From JAZKHT01 sp040385245 (lineage in GTDB: Bacteria > Pseudomonadota > Alphaproteobacteria > Rhodobacterales > Rhodobacteraceae), in assembly GCA_040385245.1 (NCBI GenBank), contig JAZKHT010000002.1, positions 62,001 to 126,000 on the forward strand: DNA of 64,000 nt, written 5' to 3'. The translations under genes were made by a program, and so were the position numbers. Positions 8,313-16,919 of the stretch are shown here, in pieces. A model generated the notes under the pieces. It ran no database searches, was not told where the DNA came from, and worked only from the letters and a program-made list of their open reading frames with translations. Positions within the stretch are counted from its first letter, which is position 1, and each line of letters starts with the position of its first letter.

Positions 8313-9485
8313 ATGGCTGACCGCATGAGGCTGCGCACCACCCGCGCGGTCGTCGCCGCCTTGGGCACCGGGCAGACCATTGCCTATGCGTCCAGCTATT
8401 ATCTGCCCGCAGTGCTGGCAACGCCGATGGCGCGCGACCTTGGCCTGTCTACGGTCTGGGTGTTCGCCGGGTTCTCTGTCGCGATGATCGTATCGGCGCT
8501 TGTCGGCCCCCTGGCCGGGCGGATGATCGACCGAAACGGCGGGGGCTGGGTGTTGGTGGCGTCCAACCTGATCTTTGCGGTGGGTCTGATCGGTCTGGCG
8601 GTCTGTAGTGGCCCCGTGACGCTGTGTCTGGCTTGGGTCGTCATCGGTATCGGAATGGGTTGCGGGTTGTACGAGGCGGCGTTTGCAACGCTCGCCGGGA
8701 TCTATGGGCGCGCGGCACGGTCACCCATCACCGGAATAACCCTGATCGCAGGCTTTGCCAGTACCGTCGGCTGGCCGTTGAGCGGCGTGATCGAGGCGCA
8801 AATGGGGTGGCGCGTCGACTGTCTGGCCTGGGCGCTGATCCATCTGATCATCGCGCTGCCGCTGAACCTGGCTCTGCCGCCCGCTGTCGTGCCGCCACCC
8901 GTTTCGCAGGCTGTTCCGCGCGACGCCCCGCCCGCATCGCGCCTGACGTTCTGGCTGCTGGCTTGGGTCTTTGCCGCGACATGGTTCACCAGCACGGCAA
9001 TGGCGGCGCACCTGCCGCGCCTGCTGGAAGCGGCGGGTGCCTCGTCCGCGATGGCGATTGCAGCGGGTGCGCTGATCGGCCCGGCACAGGTGGCGGCACG
9101 GCTGTTCGAATTCGGTATCCTGAGCCCGTTTCACCCGTTGCTGTCCGCCCGCCTGGCCGCGCTGACGCATCCCGTGGGGGCCGCAGCGCTGCTGATGATC
9201 GGTGGACCGGCGGCCTATGCCTTTGCGGTGTTGCATGGCGCGGGCAATGGGGTGCTGACGATTGCCAAGGGCACGCTGCCGCTGGCGATATTCGGACCGG
9301 CGGGATATGGCCTGCGGCAGGGTCTGTTGAATGCCCCCGCCCGTATCTTGCAGGCCTTTGCGCCGTTGCTGTTCGGGTTCGCCCTGGAACGATGGGGGGC
9401 AAGCGCAGTGTGGCTGACCACTGGGATCAGCTTGTCTGCCTTTGCTGCCCTGATGGTCATCCGCAAAAGCGGGACGGGCGACTGA
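8313..9485 (+). CDS. Major facilitator superfamily transporter
   Basis: The 390-residue protein is hydrophobic throughout, with about 12 predicted membrane segments. It has an MFS-like loop GRMIDRNGGG after segment 2, at about residue 69. The substrate is unknown. The start is uncertain. ATG 8313 and ATG 8325 are both in frame and neither has a clear ribosome site. The second overlaps, as ATGA, the stop of a 32-codon open frame that begins at 8230. The gene is convergent with the broken EamA gene, with the two stops almost touching. Confidence 0.85.
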   Translation: MADRMRLRTTRAVVAALGTGQTIAYASSYYLPAVLATPMARDLGLSTVWVFAGFSVAMIVSALVGPLAGRMIDRNGGGWVLVASNLIFAVGLIGLAVCSGPVTLCLAWVVIGIGMGCGLYEAAFATLAGIYGRAARSPITGITLIAGFASTVGWPLSGVIEAQMGWRVDCLAWALIHLIIALPLNLALPPAVVPPPVSQAVPRDAPPASRLTFWLLAWVFAATWFTSTAMAAHLPRLLEAAGASSAMAIAAGALIGPAQVAARLFEFGILSPFHPLLSARLAALTHPVGAAALLMIGGPAAYAFAVLHGAGNGVLTIAKGTLPLAIFGPAGYGLRQGLLNAPARILQAFAPLLFGFALERWGASAVWLTTGISLSAFAALMVIRKSGTGD

Positions 9486-10373
9486 CTACCCTTCGTCTTT
9501 CAACAACAGCGCAAGGGCAAGAACAGACAGCGCGACGCCGCCCAGAACGGACAAGGGCGGGGCCGTGCGGCCAAAAACGATTTCCCACAGGATGACCCAG
9601 CTTGGCGTCAGGTAAGTATAGGCCATGACCTTGGCACTGGGCAGCGAAAGGGTCGCGTATTGCAGCAGCACGAATGTGACTGCACTGGCGAATACCGCGA
9701 CATAAATCAGCGTCACCCAGACAATCCCCGGCAGCGCGGACCAATCTGTTGCGCGCAGCGGTCCCCAGCCAGCGATCATCAGCATTCCGCAGCCAGCCAC
9801 CATCATGCCGAAGGTAAAGACCACCGGTGCCTCACCCCGGTTGAACCGGCGTACAAGCGGGGCGTACAGCGCATGTGCCACGCAGCCCCAGAAGAATATC
9901 ACCTCGCCACGTCCGACCTGCCAGTTCAGCAGCGCATCCAGATCGGCGCGAAAGATCACCCATAGCGCACCCAACGCGCCGACGACCAGCGCCCCGGCCA
10001 TCCGGGCGGTCAACCGCTGGCGCAGCGTCAGCTAGCCAAATCCGGCCGCCATGATCGGGGTCAGCGTGAATACGGCGGATGTGGCGACAGGCTCGGCCGT
10101 CTTCAGCCCTTCGAACATCAGCACGAAATACAGGCACAGCAACCCGCCCAGCACGACAAACCGCCACGGTGCGGCAAAATCGGATCGTTTCAGGCCAACG
10201 GTTCCGACTGCCGCCACGCCCACCAGAGCGCCCGCCAGCAAGAACCGTGCCGCCGTCAGGGCGATGGGCGCAATATGCGGGGCGGCCATCGACCCCAGAC
10301 TGAACGACCCTGCGACCAATGCCGAAAAGCACAGCATGGCCAGATGCCCGCGCTGCCCACCTGTCAGGATCAT
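9486..10373 (-). pseudogene. EamA/DMT-family transporter broken by an in-frame TAG
   Basis: Two open frames in the same register, 10373-10032 and 10031-9486, are separated only by TAG at 10034-10032 (codon 114). Read through, the product would be 295 residues with about 10 membrane segments and two repeated EamA halves, the normal size for this drug/metabolite transporter family. The stop falls inside a membrane helix after MAAGFG, where TGG (Trp) changed to TAG would explain it. The ATG at 10373 overlaps the stop of the upstream LysR gene. It is either a recent nonsense mutation, a suppressed stop or a sequencing error. Confidence 0.8.
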
Positions 10374-11254
10374 AAAGACCAGTCCTTGGCCGCGTCCTTC
10401 AATGTGGTGAGAAACGCCTGAACCTTGCGCGTCCGGTGCAGATCGACATGTGTAACGATCCACAGAGGCGCCTCCCATTCGGGGCGGGGGGCCATCACCT
10501 CGATCAGGTCGGGGTGTCGCGCGGCCCGAAAGGCGGACAGAAACCCGATTCCCGCGCCCATGACCACGGCGGATTCAAGTGCCGCAGGTTCGGATGCGCG
10601 GTAGGTGACCGCCTCAACCGGGACGTTCGACCGCAGCCAACGGTAAAAGGGCGCGCGGCTGTCGATACTGTCAGCGGCGATAAAGCGATGCTGTCCGAAG
10701 GCGGCCTCGGATGCGGGCAGTCCCATCGCGTCTACATAGCTTTTTGCGGCATAAAGCCCGGTGCGGACACGGGCCAGCGGCTGCACCACATTGTCCGGTT
10801 CTTCCGGGGCGGCACCCGCGCGGATTGCGACATGCGCCTCGCCGTAGTCCAGACGAAAGACGCGCATGTCGGTCAGAAAGCGCACCAGAACACCGGGGTG
10901 CTGCGTCTGGAATCGGGTCAACACGGGTGTCAGCAGATCGGCCACCCCGGCAATGGATGTCACGACCAATTCGCCGGCAACGGTTTCGCCAAACCCCTTG
11001 ATCCGACTGGCAAGCTGGGCGAACTGCTCGTCCGTGGTCTGGGCGACCAGCAAAAGATCTTGCCCTGCCTCGGTCGGGGTATACCCGCGTGCGTGGCGCT
11101 GAAACAGCCGCGTTCCCAGCCGCTTTTCCAGCGCGTCGATGTGCCGGATGACCGTTGCGTGGTGAACCCCCAGCACCTCTGCCGCGCCGGAAACCGTGCC
11201 TATGCGGGCCACCTGATAGGCGGTGCGGATTTCATCCCAAGTGTCGATGTTCAT
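10370..11254 (-). CDS. LysR-family transcriptional regulator
   Basis: The 294-residue protein has an N-terminal LysR helix-turn-helix (residues about 5-60, with GTVSGAAEVLGVHHATVIRH) and a periplasmic-binding-like effector domain. The start at 11254 (MNIDTWDE) gives the usual LysR length; the longer open frame upstream is not used. Its stop overlaps the start of the broken EamA transporter by 4 bases, so the two form an operon and the regulator may once have controlled that transporter. The effector is unknown. Confidence 0.92.
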   Translation of the reverse strand: MNIDTWDEIRTAYQVARIGTVSGAAEVLGVHHATVIRHIDALEKRLGTRLFQRHARGYTPTEAGQDLLLVAQTTDEQFAQLASRIKGFGETVAGELVVTSIAGVADLLTPVLTRFQTQHPGVLVRFLTDMRVFRLDYGEAHVAIRAGAAPEEPDNVVQPLARVRTGLYAAKSYVDAMGLPASEAAFGQHRFIAADSIDSRAPFYRWLRSNVPVEAVTYRASEPAALESAVVMGAGIGFLSAFRAARHPDLIEVMAPRPEWEAPLWIVTHVDLHRTRKVQAFLTTLKDAAKDWSL

Positions 11255-11443
11255 GCCTGTGCGCCTGCGAACAGAAGTCCGGTCATTTGGCCTGATTGCA
11301 CAGCGATCGACAAGGGGAAATGTCCCCCGGCAGCGCCAACGCGCCGAACGGCGGTGTTGCGCTGCATCCACTTGCACAATCGTCGGTGTCTGGCGTTGCA
11401 CGCTGCGCTTGACGGCACGAAGGACAGGCCGCACTGTCGCAAT

Positions 11444-11459
11444 ATTAACATTTGTTAAT
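11444..11459. promoter_or_regulatory. Palindrome upstream of a small membrane protein gene
   Basis: ATTAACA-TT-TGTTAAT is a perfect 16-base inverted repeat in an otherwise GC-rich region, 21 bases before the ATG at 11481 and in the gap between the divergent LysR gene and that gene. It could be an operator. The TTAA spacing of 6 does not fit the CtrA box (TTAA-N7-TTAA) exactly. Confidence 0.4.
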
Positions 11460-11480
11460 TTGCAGGATCGGACCCACGCC

Positions 11481-11939
11481 ATGAAAATCGTGGAAGAGTC
11501 GCCCGGCCGATTGATCGTAAAACAACGCTCCATTTTGGGCGAAATGCTTATTTTGGCTGTCGTACTGCTGTTTGCCGCCCTCGCCTGGCTTGTCCGGGGG
11601 GTTGAGGGCTGGCTTTCCCTGATCCTGGCTGCGGCTGCCATCTTGTCTGCGATTACCAGTCTGGTGGTGGTGACGCGCACCGAGGTCGTATTCGACCGGG
11701 TGCATGGCAATATCATGATCCGCCAGAAATCACTGATCCGCGACAGCAAGCGCCGCCTTGCGCTGGCTGATGTGACCGGTGCCACACTGATATCGGGCGG
11801 GATCGGCGGATCGACGGTCGCGTTGCAGATGCGTCCGGGCGTGGCACATCCGACCTTGCCGCTTGGGATCGCCGCGATGTCGGAAAAGGCCACGGCGCAG
11901 GCCAGCGCATCCATCAACCGCTGGCTTCACAACGCTTGA
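11481..11939 (+). CDS. Small membrane protein of unknown function
   Basis: The 152-residue protein has a polar N-terminus, two adjacent membrane segments at about residues 20-60 (LILAVVLLFAALAWLV and LSLILAAAAILSAITSL) and a cytoplasmic C-terminal domain rich in beta-type residues. The start at 11481 (MKIVEE) was chosen because the protein-like composition begins there; the frame runs further upstream through non-coding sequence. It is divergent from the LysR gene and upstream of ffh. I do not recognise the family. Confidence 0.7.
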   Translation: MKIVEESPGRLIVKQRSILGEMLILAVVLLFAALAWLVRGVEGWLSLILAAAAILSAITSLVVVTRTEVVFDRVHGNIMIRQKSLIRDSKRRLALADVTGATLISGGIGGSTVALQMRPGVAHPTLPLGIAAMSEKATAQASASINRWLHNA

Positions 11940-12129
11940 CTTCGCATGGCGGGCGGCGTATCGCCCGCCCAATTCCCCCGGAGGCTGCCGCTTCCGGTCC
12001 CGTCGCATTTGCGGGGATCGCCATCCGTCAGCGCGTTGCGCCCACGGGTGCCTTTTCGCTTTGCGCTGGCAAGATCACCGCCGGACCCCCATATCCGGCA
12101 TCCCGCAACCGGTCACAAGGGGGCCACGC

Positions 12130-13626
12130 ATGTTCGAAAGCCTGTCAGAACGCCTAGGCGGCGTTTTCGAGCGTCTCTCCCGGCAGGGGGCGCTGTCCGA
12201 AGCGGATGTGATGACCGCCCTGCGCGAAGTGCGCGTCGCCCTGCTTGAGGCGGACGTGTCGTTGCCCGTGGCCCGCGATTTCATCAAGCGCGTGCAGGAC
12301 AAGGCGACTGGGGCCGCAGTCACGCGGTCGATCACCCCCGGCCAGATGGTCGTCAAGATCGTCCATGACGAGTTGATCCGCGTCCTTGGCGGGGATGAAC
12401 CTGCTGACGCGCTGAAGATCGACAATCCGCCCGCGACGATTCTGATGGTCGGTCTTCAGGGGTCGGGCAAGACGACCACGACGGCAAAGCTGGCCAAGCG
12501 GTTGAAGGAAAAGAACGGCAAGCGCGTGTTGCTGGCCAGCCTTGACACAAACCGCCCCGCCGCGATGGAGCAGTTGCAGATCCTCGCCGCACAGGTGGGC
12601 GTGGACAGCTTGCCGATCGTCAAAGGCGAAACCGCCGTCCAGATCGCCAAGCGCGCCAAGATGCAGGCAAGCCTTGGTGGCTATGACGTACTGTTCCTTG
12701 ATACCGCAGGCCGTCTGCACATCGACGGAGTCCTGATGGACGAGGTTCAGTCCGTTCGCGACATCGCCGCCCCGCGCGAGACACTGCTGGTGGTTGATGG
12801 TCTGACCGGGCAGGACGCCGTCAACGTCGCCACCGAATTCGACGGCAAGGTGGGCATCACCGGCGTCGTGCTGACCCGGATGGATGGTGACGGTCGCGGT
12901 GGTGCCGCGCTGTCGATGCGCGCCGTGACCGGAAAGCCCATCCGCTTTGTCGGCCTTGGCGAAAAGATGGACGCGCTGGAAACATTCGAGCCTGACCGTG
13001 TGGCGGGCCGTATCCTTGGCATGGGCGACATCGTCGCCCTGGTCGAAAAGGCGCAGGAAACGTTCGAGGCCGAGCAGGCCGAACGCATGATGAAACGGTT
13101 CCAGAAGGGTCTGTTCAACATGAACGACCTGAAAAGCCAATTGGAACAGATGATCAAGATGGGCGGGATGCAGGGCCTGATGGGCATGATGCCCGGCATG
13201 GGCAAGATGCAGGCCGCTGCCGCCGAAGCGGGCCTTGATGACAAGATGCTGCGCCGCCAGATCGCGCTGATCCAGTCGATGACGAAAAAGGAACGCGCCA
13301 ACCCCGATCTGCTTGCCGCCAGCCGCAAAAAGCGCATCGCGTCAGGCGCAGGTCTGGATGTCGCCGATCTGAACCGTCTGCTGAAACAGCACAAGCAGAT
13401 GGCCGACATGATGAAAAAGATGGGCAAGGGTGGCATGATGAAACAGGCCATCAAGTCCATGATGGGCAAGGGCGGCATGCCCGATCCCAGCAAGATGTCG
13501 CCCGAACAGTTGGAAGAAGCGGCCAAGGGGATGAAGCAGGGCATGGGCATGGGCGGCGGTTTCCCCGGCATGCCGCGCGGTATGACCCTGCCGTCAGGTC
13601 TGTCAGGGTTGATGAAGAAGAAATGA
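12130..13626 (+). CDS. ffh: Signal recognition particle protein Ffh
   Basis: Ffh binds 4.5S RNA and the signal sequences of nascent membrane proteins, then docks with FtsY. The 498-residue protein has the N domain (1-90), the GTPase G domain with GLQGSGKTT at 108-116, DTAGR at 191-195 and TRMDGDGRGGA near 250, and a Met-rich M domain from about 300 with a GMGMGGGFPGMP-like tail. The start at 12130 (MFESLSERLGG) matches the family. No 4.5S RNA gene is visible next to it. Confidence 0.98.
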   Translation: MFESLSERLGGVFERLSRQGALSEADVMTALREVRVALLEADVSLPVARDFIKRVQDKATGAAVTRSITPGQMVVKIVHDELIRVLGGDEPADALKIDNPPATILMVGLQGSGKTTTTAKLAKRLKEKNGKRVLLASLDTNRPAAMEQLQILAAQVGVDSLPIVKGETAVQIAKRAKMQASLGGYDVLFLDTAGRLHIDGVLMDEVQSVRDIAAPRETLLVVDGLTGQDAVNVATEFDGKVGITGVVLTRMDGDGRGGAALSMRAVTGKPIRFVGLGEKMDALETFEPDRVAGRILGMGDIVALVEKAQETFEAEQAERMMKRFQKGLFNMNDLKSQLEQMIKMGGMQGLMGMMPGMGKMQAAAAEAGLDDKMLRRQIALIQSMTKKERANPDLLAASRKKRIASGAGLDVADLNRLLKQHKQMADMMKKMGKGGMMKQAIKSMMGKGGMPDPSKMSPEQLEEAAKGMKQGMGMGGGFPGMPRGMTLPSGLSGLMKKK

Positions 13627-13750
13627 AGGTGACCACGGCATACGATCTTTCTGCGAAAAATCTTGCGGGCGCTGCCTGCGGTGCGCCTGTCTGCGCGCCT
13701 GATTTTTCATGGAAAGATTTCATGTGCCTGACACCGACAGGGGGTATCGC

Positions 13751-14263
13751 ATGACGCTGCCCTTTGCCATTCCCGCGCTGACGACGGATCGCCTGCGCCT
13801 GCGCGAACCGCGTGAAACCGACCTTGCCGCGATGAACGCTTTTACCCACAGCCCGCGCCACGCGTTTCTGGGGGGCCCGCAAGAGATGTGGGAAACCTAC
13901 CGTGGTCTGCTGGCAGGCATCGGCCAATGGGCGCTGCGCGGGTTTGGCTTTTGGTCCGTCGACACCAAGGCGGGGGTATTTGTCGGTCGCGTCGGCGTGA
14001 TCTGTCCGCATGCCTGGCCCGAGCCTGAACTGGCCTGGCATCTGTACGATGGCCACGAAGGTCAGGGCTTCGCGGTCGAGGCTGCGCGCGCCGTCCGTGC
14101 GCATTGGGCGACGCAGGGCAAGGGCGCGCTGATGTCGCTGATCCACCCGGACAACGCGCGCTCCATAGCGACCGCCATTCGTCTGGGTGCCACGTTCGAG
14201 GGTGTCGATGTCACCTTGGGCAAGGGTCTGCGCATATTTCGGCATCCGGGGGTGAACACATGA
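13751..14263 (+). CDS. RimJ/RimL-type GNAT acetyltransferase (first of a tandem pair)
   Basis: The 170-residue protein has the GNAT pattern of this group: LTTDRLRLREP at the start, an acetyl-CoA binding region around GQGFAVEAARA, and the closing HPDNARSIATAIRLGA. The start at 13751 was preferred over an upstream ATG because an AGGGGG ribosome site precedes it. The next gene is a clear paralogue, starting at an ATGA overlap. The acceptor is unknown: these enzymes modify protein N-termini or small amines. Confidence 0.88.
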   Translation: MTLPFAIPALTTDRLRLREPRETDLAAMNAFTHSPRHAFLGGPQEMWETYRGLLAGIGQWALRGFGFWSVDTKAGVFVGRVGVICPHAWPEPELAWHLYDGHEGQGFAVEAARAVRAHWATQGKGALMSLIHPDNARSIATAIRLGATFEGVDVTLGKGLRIFRHPGVNT

Positions 14264-14805
14264 CCCCGACCCTTGCCAATACCCCCGTGATCACGACCGA
14301 CCGTTTGGTCCTGCGCGCCCCGCAAAAGGGCGACCATGATGCGTGGTTTGATTACGCCAGATCGGATCGGTCGCGCTTTACCGGGGGACCGTTGGACGAC
14401 CACCAGGCATGGCGTGCGCTGTGCCATCTGACCGGGCACTGGGTGCATCGCGGCTATGGCATGTTCGTCTTTCACCAAAAGGGCGATGACACCCCGCTTG
14501 GCATGACGGGTCCGTGGTTTCCCGAAACCTGGCCTGAGCGTGAAATTGGCTGGACGATCTGGAACCACGCCGCCGAAGGCAAAGGCTTCGCGTTCGAGGC
14601 CGCTCAGGCTGCCCGCGCCTTTGCCTTTTCCGCGTTGGGCTGGTCAACGGCGGTCAGCTACATCCACCCGGGCAATGCACGGTCCATCGCGCTGGCGATC
14701 CGTCTGGGTGCCACGCTGGACCCGCAGGCGACGCCGATGGGCGCGGACCCTTGCCTTGTTTACCGTCATCCCGACGCAGAACATACCAACCGGAGGACCG
14801 CATGA
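14260..14805 (+). CDS. RimJ/RimL-type GNAT acetyltransferase (second of a tandem pair)
   Basis: The 181-residue GNAT protein shares the same layout as the preceding gene: TTDRLVLRAPQ, then GKGFAFEAAQAARA, then IHPGNARSIALAIRLGAT. This indicates a tandem duplication. Its ATG overlaps the upstream stop by 4 bases, and its stop overlaps the ATG of the chorismate mutase gene, so the three are translationally coupled. Substrate unknown. Confidence 0.88.
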   Translation: MTPTLANTPVITTDRLVLRAPQKGDHDAWFDYARSDRSRFTGGPLDDHQAWRALCHLTGHWVHRGYGMFVFHQKGDDTPLGMTGPWFPETWPEREIGWTIWNHAAEGKGFAFEAAQAARAFAFSALGWSTAVSYIHPGNARSIALAIRLGATLDPQATPMGADPCLVYRHPDAEHTNRRTA

Positions 14806-15110
14806 CCGACCTTTCTACCGATCCTTCGGGCCGTGCGGCCGAACTGCTGAAAGAACATCGCGACTCGATCGACCGGCTGGACGCGATCCTTGTCTACACG
14901 CTGGCCGAACGGTTCAAACATACCCAAAGCGTGGGCCGTCTGAAGGCTGCCCATGACCTTCCCCCCAGCGACCCCGCGCGCGAAGCCCGCCAGATCGAAC
15001 GGCTGGAGCGTTTGTCGCAAGAGGCGAACCTTGACGCCGCATTCGCCAAGAAATTCCTGACCTTCATCATATCCGAAGTCATCAGGCATCACGAGAAACT
15101 GAAGCAATAA
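14802..15110 (+). CDS. Chorismate mutase, AroQ class
   Basis: The enzyme converts chorismate to prephenate for phenylalanine and tyrosine synthesis. The 102-residue, all-helical protein has the AroQ pattern: an N-terminal helix with LLKEHRDSIDRLDAILVYTLAER, then RLKAAHDLPPSDPAREARQ with the active-site basic residues, and a closing helix FLTFIISEVIRHHE. A ribosome site GGAGG lies just before the ATG. It is placed directly before rpsP, a common order in Rhodobacterales. Confidence 0.93.
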   Translation: MTDLSTDPSGRAAELLKEHRDSIDRLDAILVYTLAERFKHTQSVGRLKAAHDLPPSDPAREARQIERLERLSQEANLDAAFAKKFLTFIISEVIRHHEKLKQ

Positions 15111-15150
15111 CCGGGGGTAGCCCCGTTCTGACATCCAAAGGAGAAGACCA

Positions 15151-15504
15151 ATGTCCATGAAAATCCGTCTCGCCCGTGGCGGTTCCAAAAAGCGCCCGCA
15201 CTATTCCATCGTTGCCACCGACAGCCGCATGCCGCGCGATGGCCGCTTTCTGGAAAAGCTGGGCACCTATAACCCGCTGCTGGCCAAAGACAGCGAAGAC
15301 CGCGTGAAGATGGACATCGACCGCGTCAAGCATTGGCTGGCGCAGGGCGCACAGCCGACCGACCGGATCGCCCGCATGCTGGAAGCAGCAGGCGTGTTGG
15401 CCAAGAAAGTCCGCTCCAACCCGAAATCGGCTGTTCCCGGCAAGCAGATGACCGACCGCGCGGCAAAGAAAGCGGCCCGCGCCGCAGCACCCGCCGAAGA
15501 GTAA
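15151..15504 (+). CDS. rpsP: 30S ribosomal protein S16
   Basis: The 117-residue protein opens MSMKIRLARGGSKKRPHYSIV, the S16 signature, and includes the typical GRFLEKLGTYNP segment. The C-terminus is an Ala/Lys-rich tail, longer than in E. coli (82 residues) but usual in alphaproteobacteria. A strong ribosome site AAAGGAG precedes the ATG. It opens the rpsP-rimM-trmD-rplS ribosome assembly cluster. Confidence 0.98.
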   Translation: MSMKIRLARGGSKKRPHYSIVATDSRMPRDGRFLEKLGTYNPLLAKDSEDRVKMDIDRVKHWLAQGAQPTDRIARMLEAAGVLAKKVRSNPKSAVPGKQMTDRAAKKAARAAAPAEE

Positions 15505-15511
15505 GACACTG

Positions 15512-15538
15512 TCGGGGGGCCAATGACTGGCCCCCCGA
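15512..15538 (+). terminator. Strong hairpin between rpsP and rimM (possible attenuator)
   Basis: A perfect 11-bp stem TCGGGGGGCCA / TGGCCCCCCGA encloses the loop ATGAC, 8 bases after the rpsP stop. There is no T-tract, so it may protect the 3' end of rpsP mRNA or slow transcription into rimM rather than terminate fully. Confidence 0.6.
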
Positions 15539-15559
15539 AATTCCTGCCCGGGGAAGATC

Positions 15560-16072
15560 ATGCCCAAGACCGACCGCGTCTGCGTGGGTGCCATCGCCGG
15601 ATCTTTCGGCGTTCAGGGTGAGGTGCGGCTGAAAAGCTTTTGCTCTGACCCCGAGGCCATCACGACCTACGGCCCGCTTTTCACCGAAGACGGCAGCCGC
15701 AGCTTTACCGTCAAACTGACCCGCGCGTCGGTTTCGGGCGGGCTTGGCGTTCGCCTGTCCGGGGTCGCGACCAAGGAACAGGCCGACGCCTTGAAAGGCG
15801 TCAGCCTGTATGTGGATCGCAGCAAGCTGCCGACCCTGCCGGATGATGAATTCTACCACGCCGACCTGATCGGGCTAGAGGTGCGTGATACCGGTGGCGT
15901 CCTGTTGGGCACCGTTGCCGCGGTCCACAACCATGGCGCGGGCGACTTGCTGGAAATCAACGGGCCGGGGCGCAAAGCCTCGCTTTTGTTGCCCTTTACC
16001 CTTGCCGTTGTGCCGACCGTCGATCTTGCTGCCGGGCGCATCGTTGCGGACCTGCCCGAGGGTCTGGAATGA
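15560..16072 (+). CDS. rimM: Ribosome maturation factor RimM
   Basis: RimM helps the 30S head assemble around S19 and 16S rRNA helices 31 and 33b. The 170-residue protein has the N-terminal RimM barrel (VCVGAIAGSFGVQGEVRLKSF) and the C-terminal PRC-like barrel (YHADLIGLEVRD through LLPFTLAVVPTVDL). Length and position after rpsP are standard. Confidence 0.97.
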   Translation: MPKTDRVCVGAIAGSFGVQGEVRLKSFCSDPEAITTYGPLFTEDGSRSFTVKLTRASVSGGLGVRLSGVATKEQADALKGVSLYVDRSKLPTLPDDEFYHADLIGLEVRDTGGVLLGTVAAVHNHGAGDLLEINGPGRKASLLLPFTLAVVPTVDLAAGRIVADLPEGLE

Positions 16073-16094
16073 AAGTTTTCTGCCGGGGGGTGTG

Positions 16095-16910
16095 ATGCGT
16101 GTCGTCCTGCACGCCGGGTTTCACAAGACCGGCACCACCAGCCTGCAAAGCGCACTGATCGCCCATGCCCCGCGCCTGTTGCCCGGGATTTGCGTGCAAA
16201 CCCGGGCCAATTCCCCAACGCTCGCCGATGCCTCCGAGGCGGCACGGGTCTATTCCCTGTTGCGCGACGCAGAATCCAAACGTCTGCTGCGCGAGGCTGT
16301 CCGCGTCTGGCTGCGCGGTATCGAATTGCTGCCGGGGCAGGATCTGCTGGTTTCGTCCGAAGATTTCGCGGGCCACATGCCGGGCCGCCAACACGTCACC
16401 GACTACCATGCTGCGGTGACGATTGCCGTCGTTCTGGCGCGGACCCTGGCCCGCGTGTTTCCGGGGGGTGACGTGCAATTTTTGTATACGCTGCGCGACC
16501 CTGATCCGTGGCTGGCATCGTTGCACTGGCAATTGGCAATCAACCCGCAGATGCTGCTGGATGCCACCAGCTATGCCGACCGTTTTGCAAATGCCGTGCA
16601 AGTTTCGCCGCTGCTGGACGACATCCGCCGCGCCACGGGCATGCCCGTTCACGCCGTTGCACTGGAAACGCTTCAGACCCGCCGACTGGGCCCGGTCGAG
16701 GCAATGTATGATTTGGCCCAAATCGACGACACCCTGCGCGCCAGCCTGCCGCCCGTGCCCGCCCGCAACCAGCGCACCGATCCCACTTTGGCGGACGTCT
16801 TTGTGGCCCTGAACCGCGAGGATCATCCGAAACCGGTGCTTCAGGCGGCCAAGGCGGCGTTGATGGGCAAACCAAAGAACCCCATTTCCCCGGCATCGCG
16901 CAAAAGGTAA
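16095..16910 (+). CDS. Sulfotransferase-like P-loop protein inside the rimM-trmD operon
   Basis: The 271-residue protein starts with LHAGFHKTGTTSLQ at residues about 5-18, the 5'-phosphosulfate-binding loop of PAPS-dependent sulfotransferases. A later LYTLRDPDPWLASL resembles the 3'-phosphate-binding strand-helix. The start at 16095 follows a GGGGGG ribosome-like site; a GTG three bases upstream is also possible. The stop lies 9 bases before trmD. The gene is an insertion into an otherwise conserved order. The target could be a surface glycan or lipid; nothing in the sequence says which. Confidence 0.75.
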   Translation: MRVVLHAGFHKTGTTSLQSALIAHAPRLLPGICVQTRANSPTLADASEAARVYSLLRDAESKRLLREAVRVWLRGIELLPGQDLLVSSEDFAGHMPGRQHVTDYHAAVTIAVVLARTLARVFPGGDVQFLYTLRDPDPWLASLHWQLAINPQMLLDATSYADRFANAVQVSPLLDDIRRATGMPVHAVALETLQTRRLGPVEAMYDLAQIDDTLRASLPPVPARNQRTDPTLADVFVALNREDHPKPVLQAAKAALMGKPKNPISPASRKR

Positions 16911-16919
16911 AAGCCGTCC

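Noticed and set aside
11940..12129. Possible 4.5S RNA gene upstream of ffh
   Set aside because: No GGAAGCAGCC-like core or matching fold was found; only a GGCGGGCG/CGCCCGCC hairpin without a T-tract.
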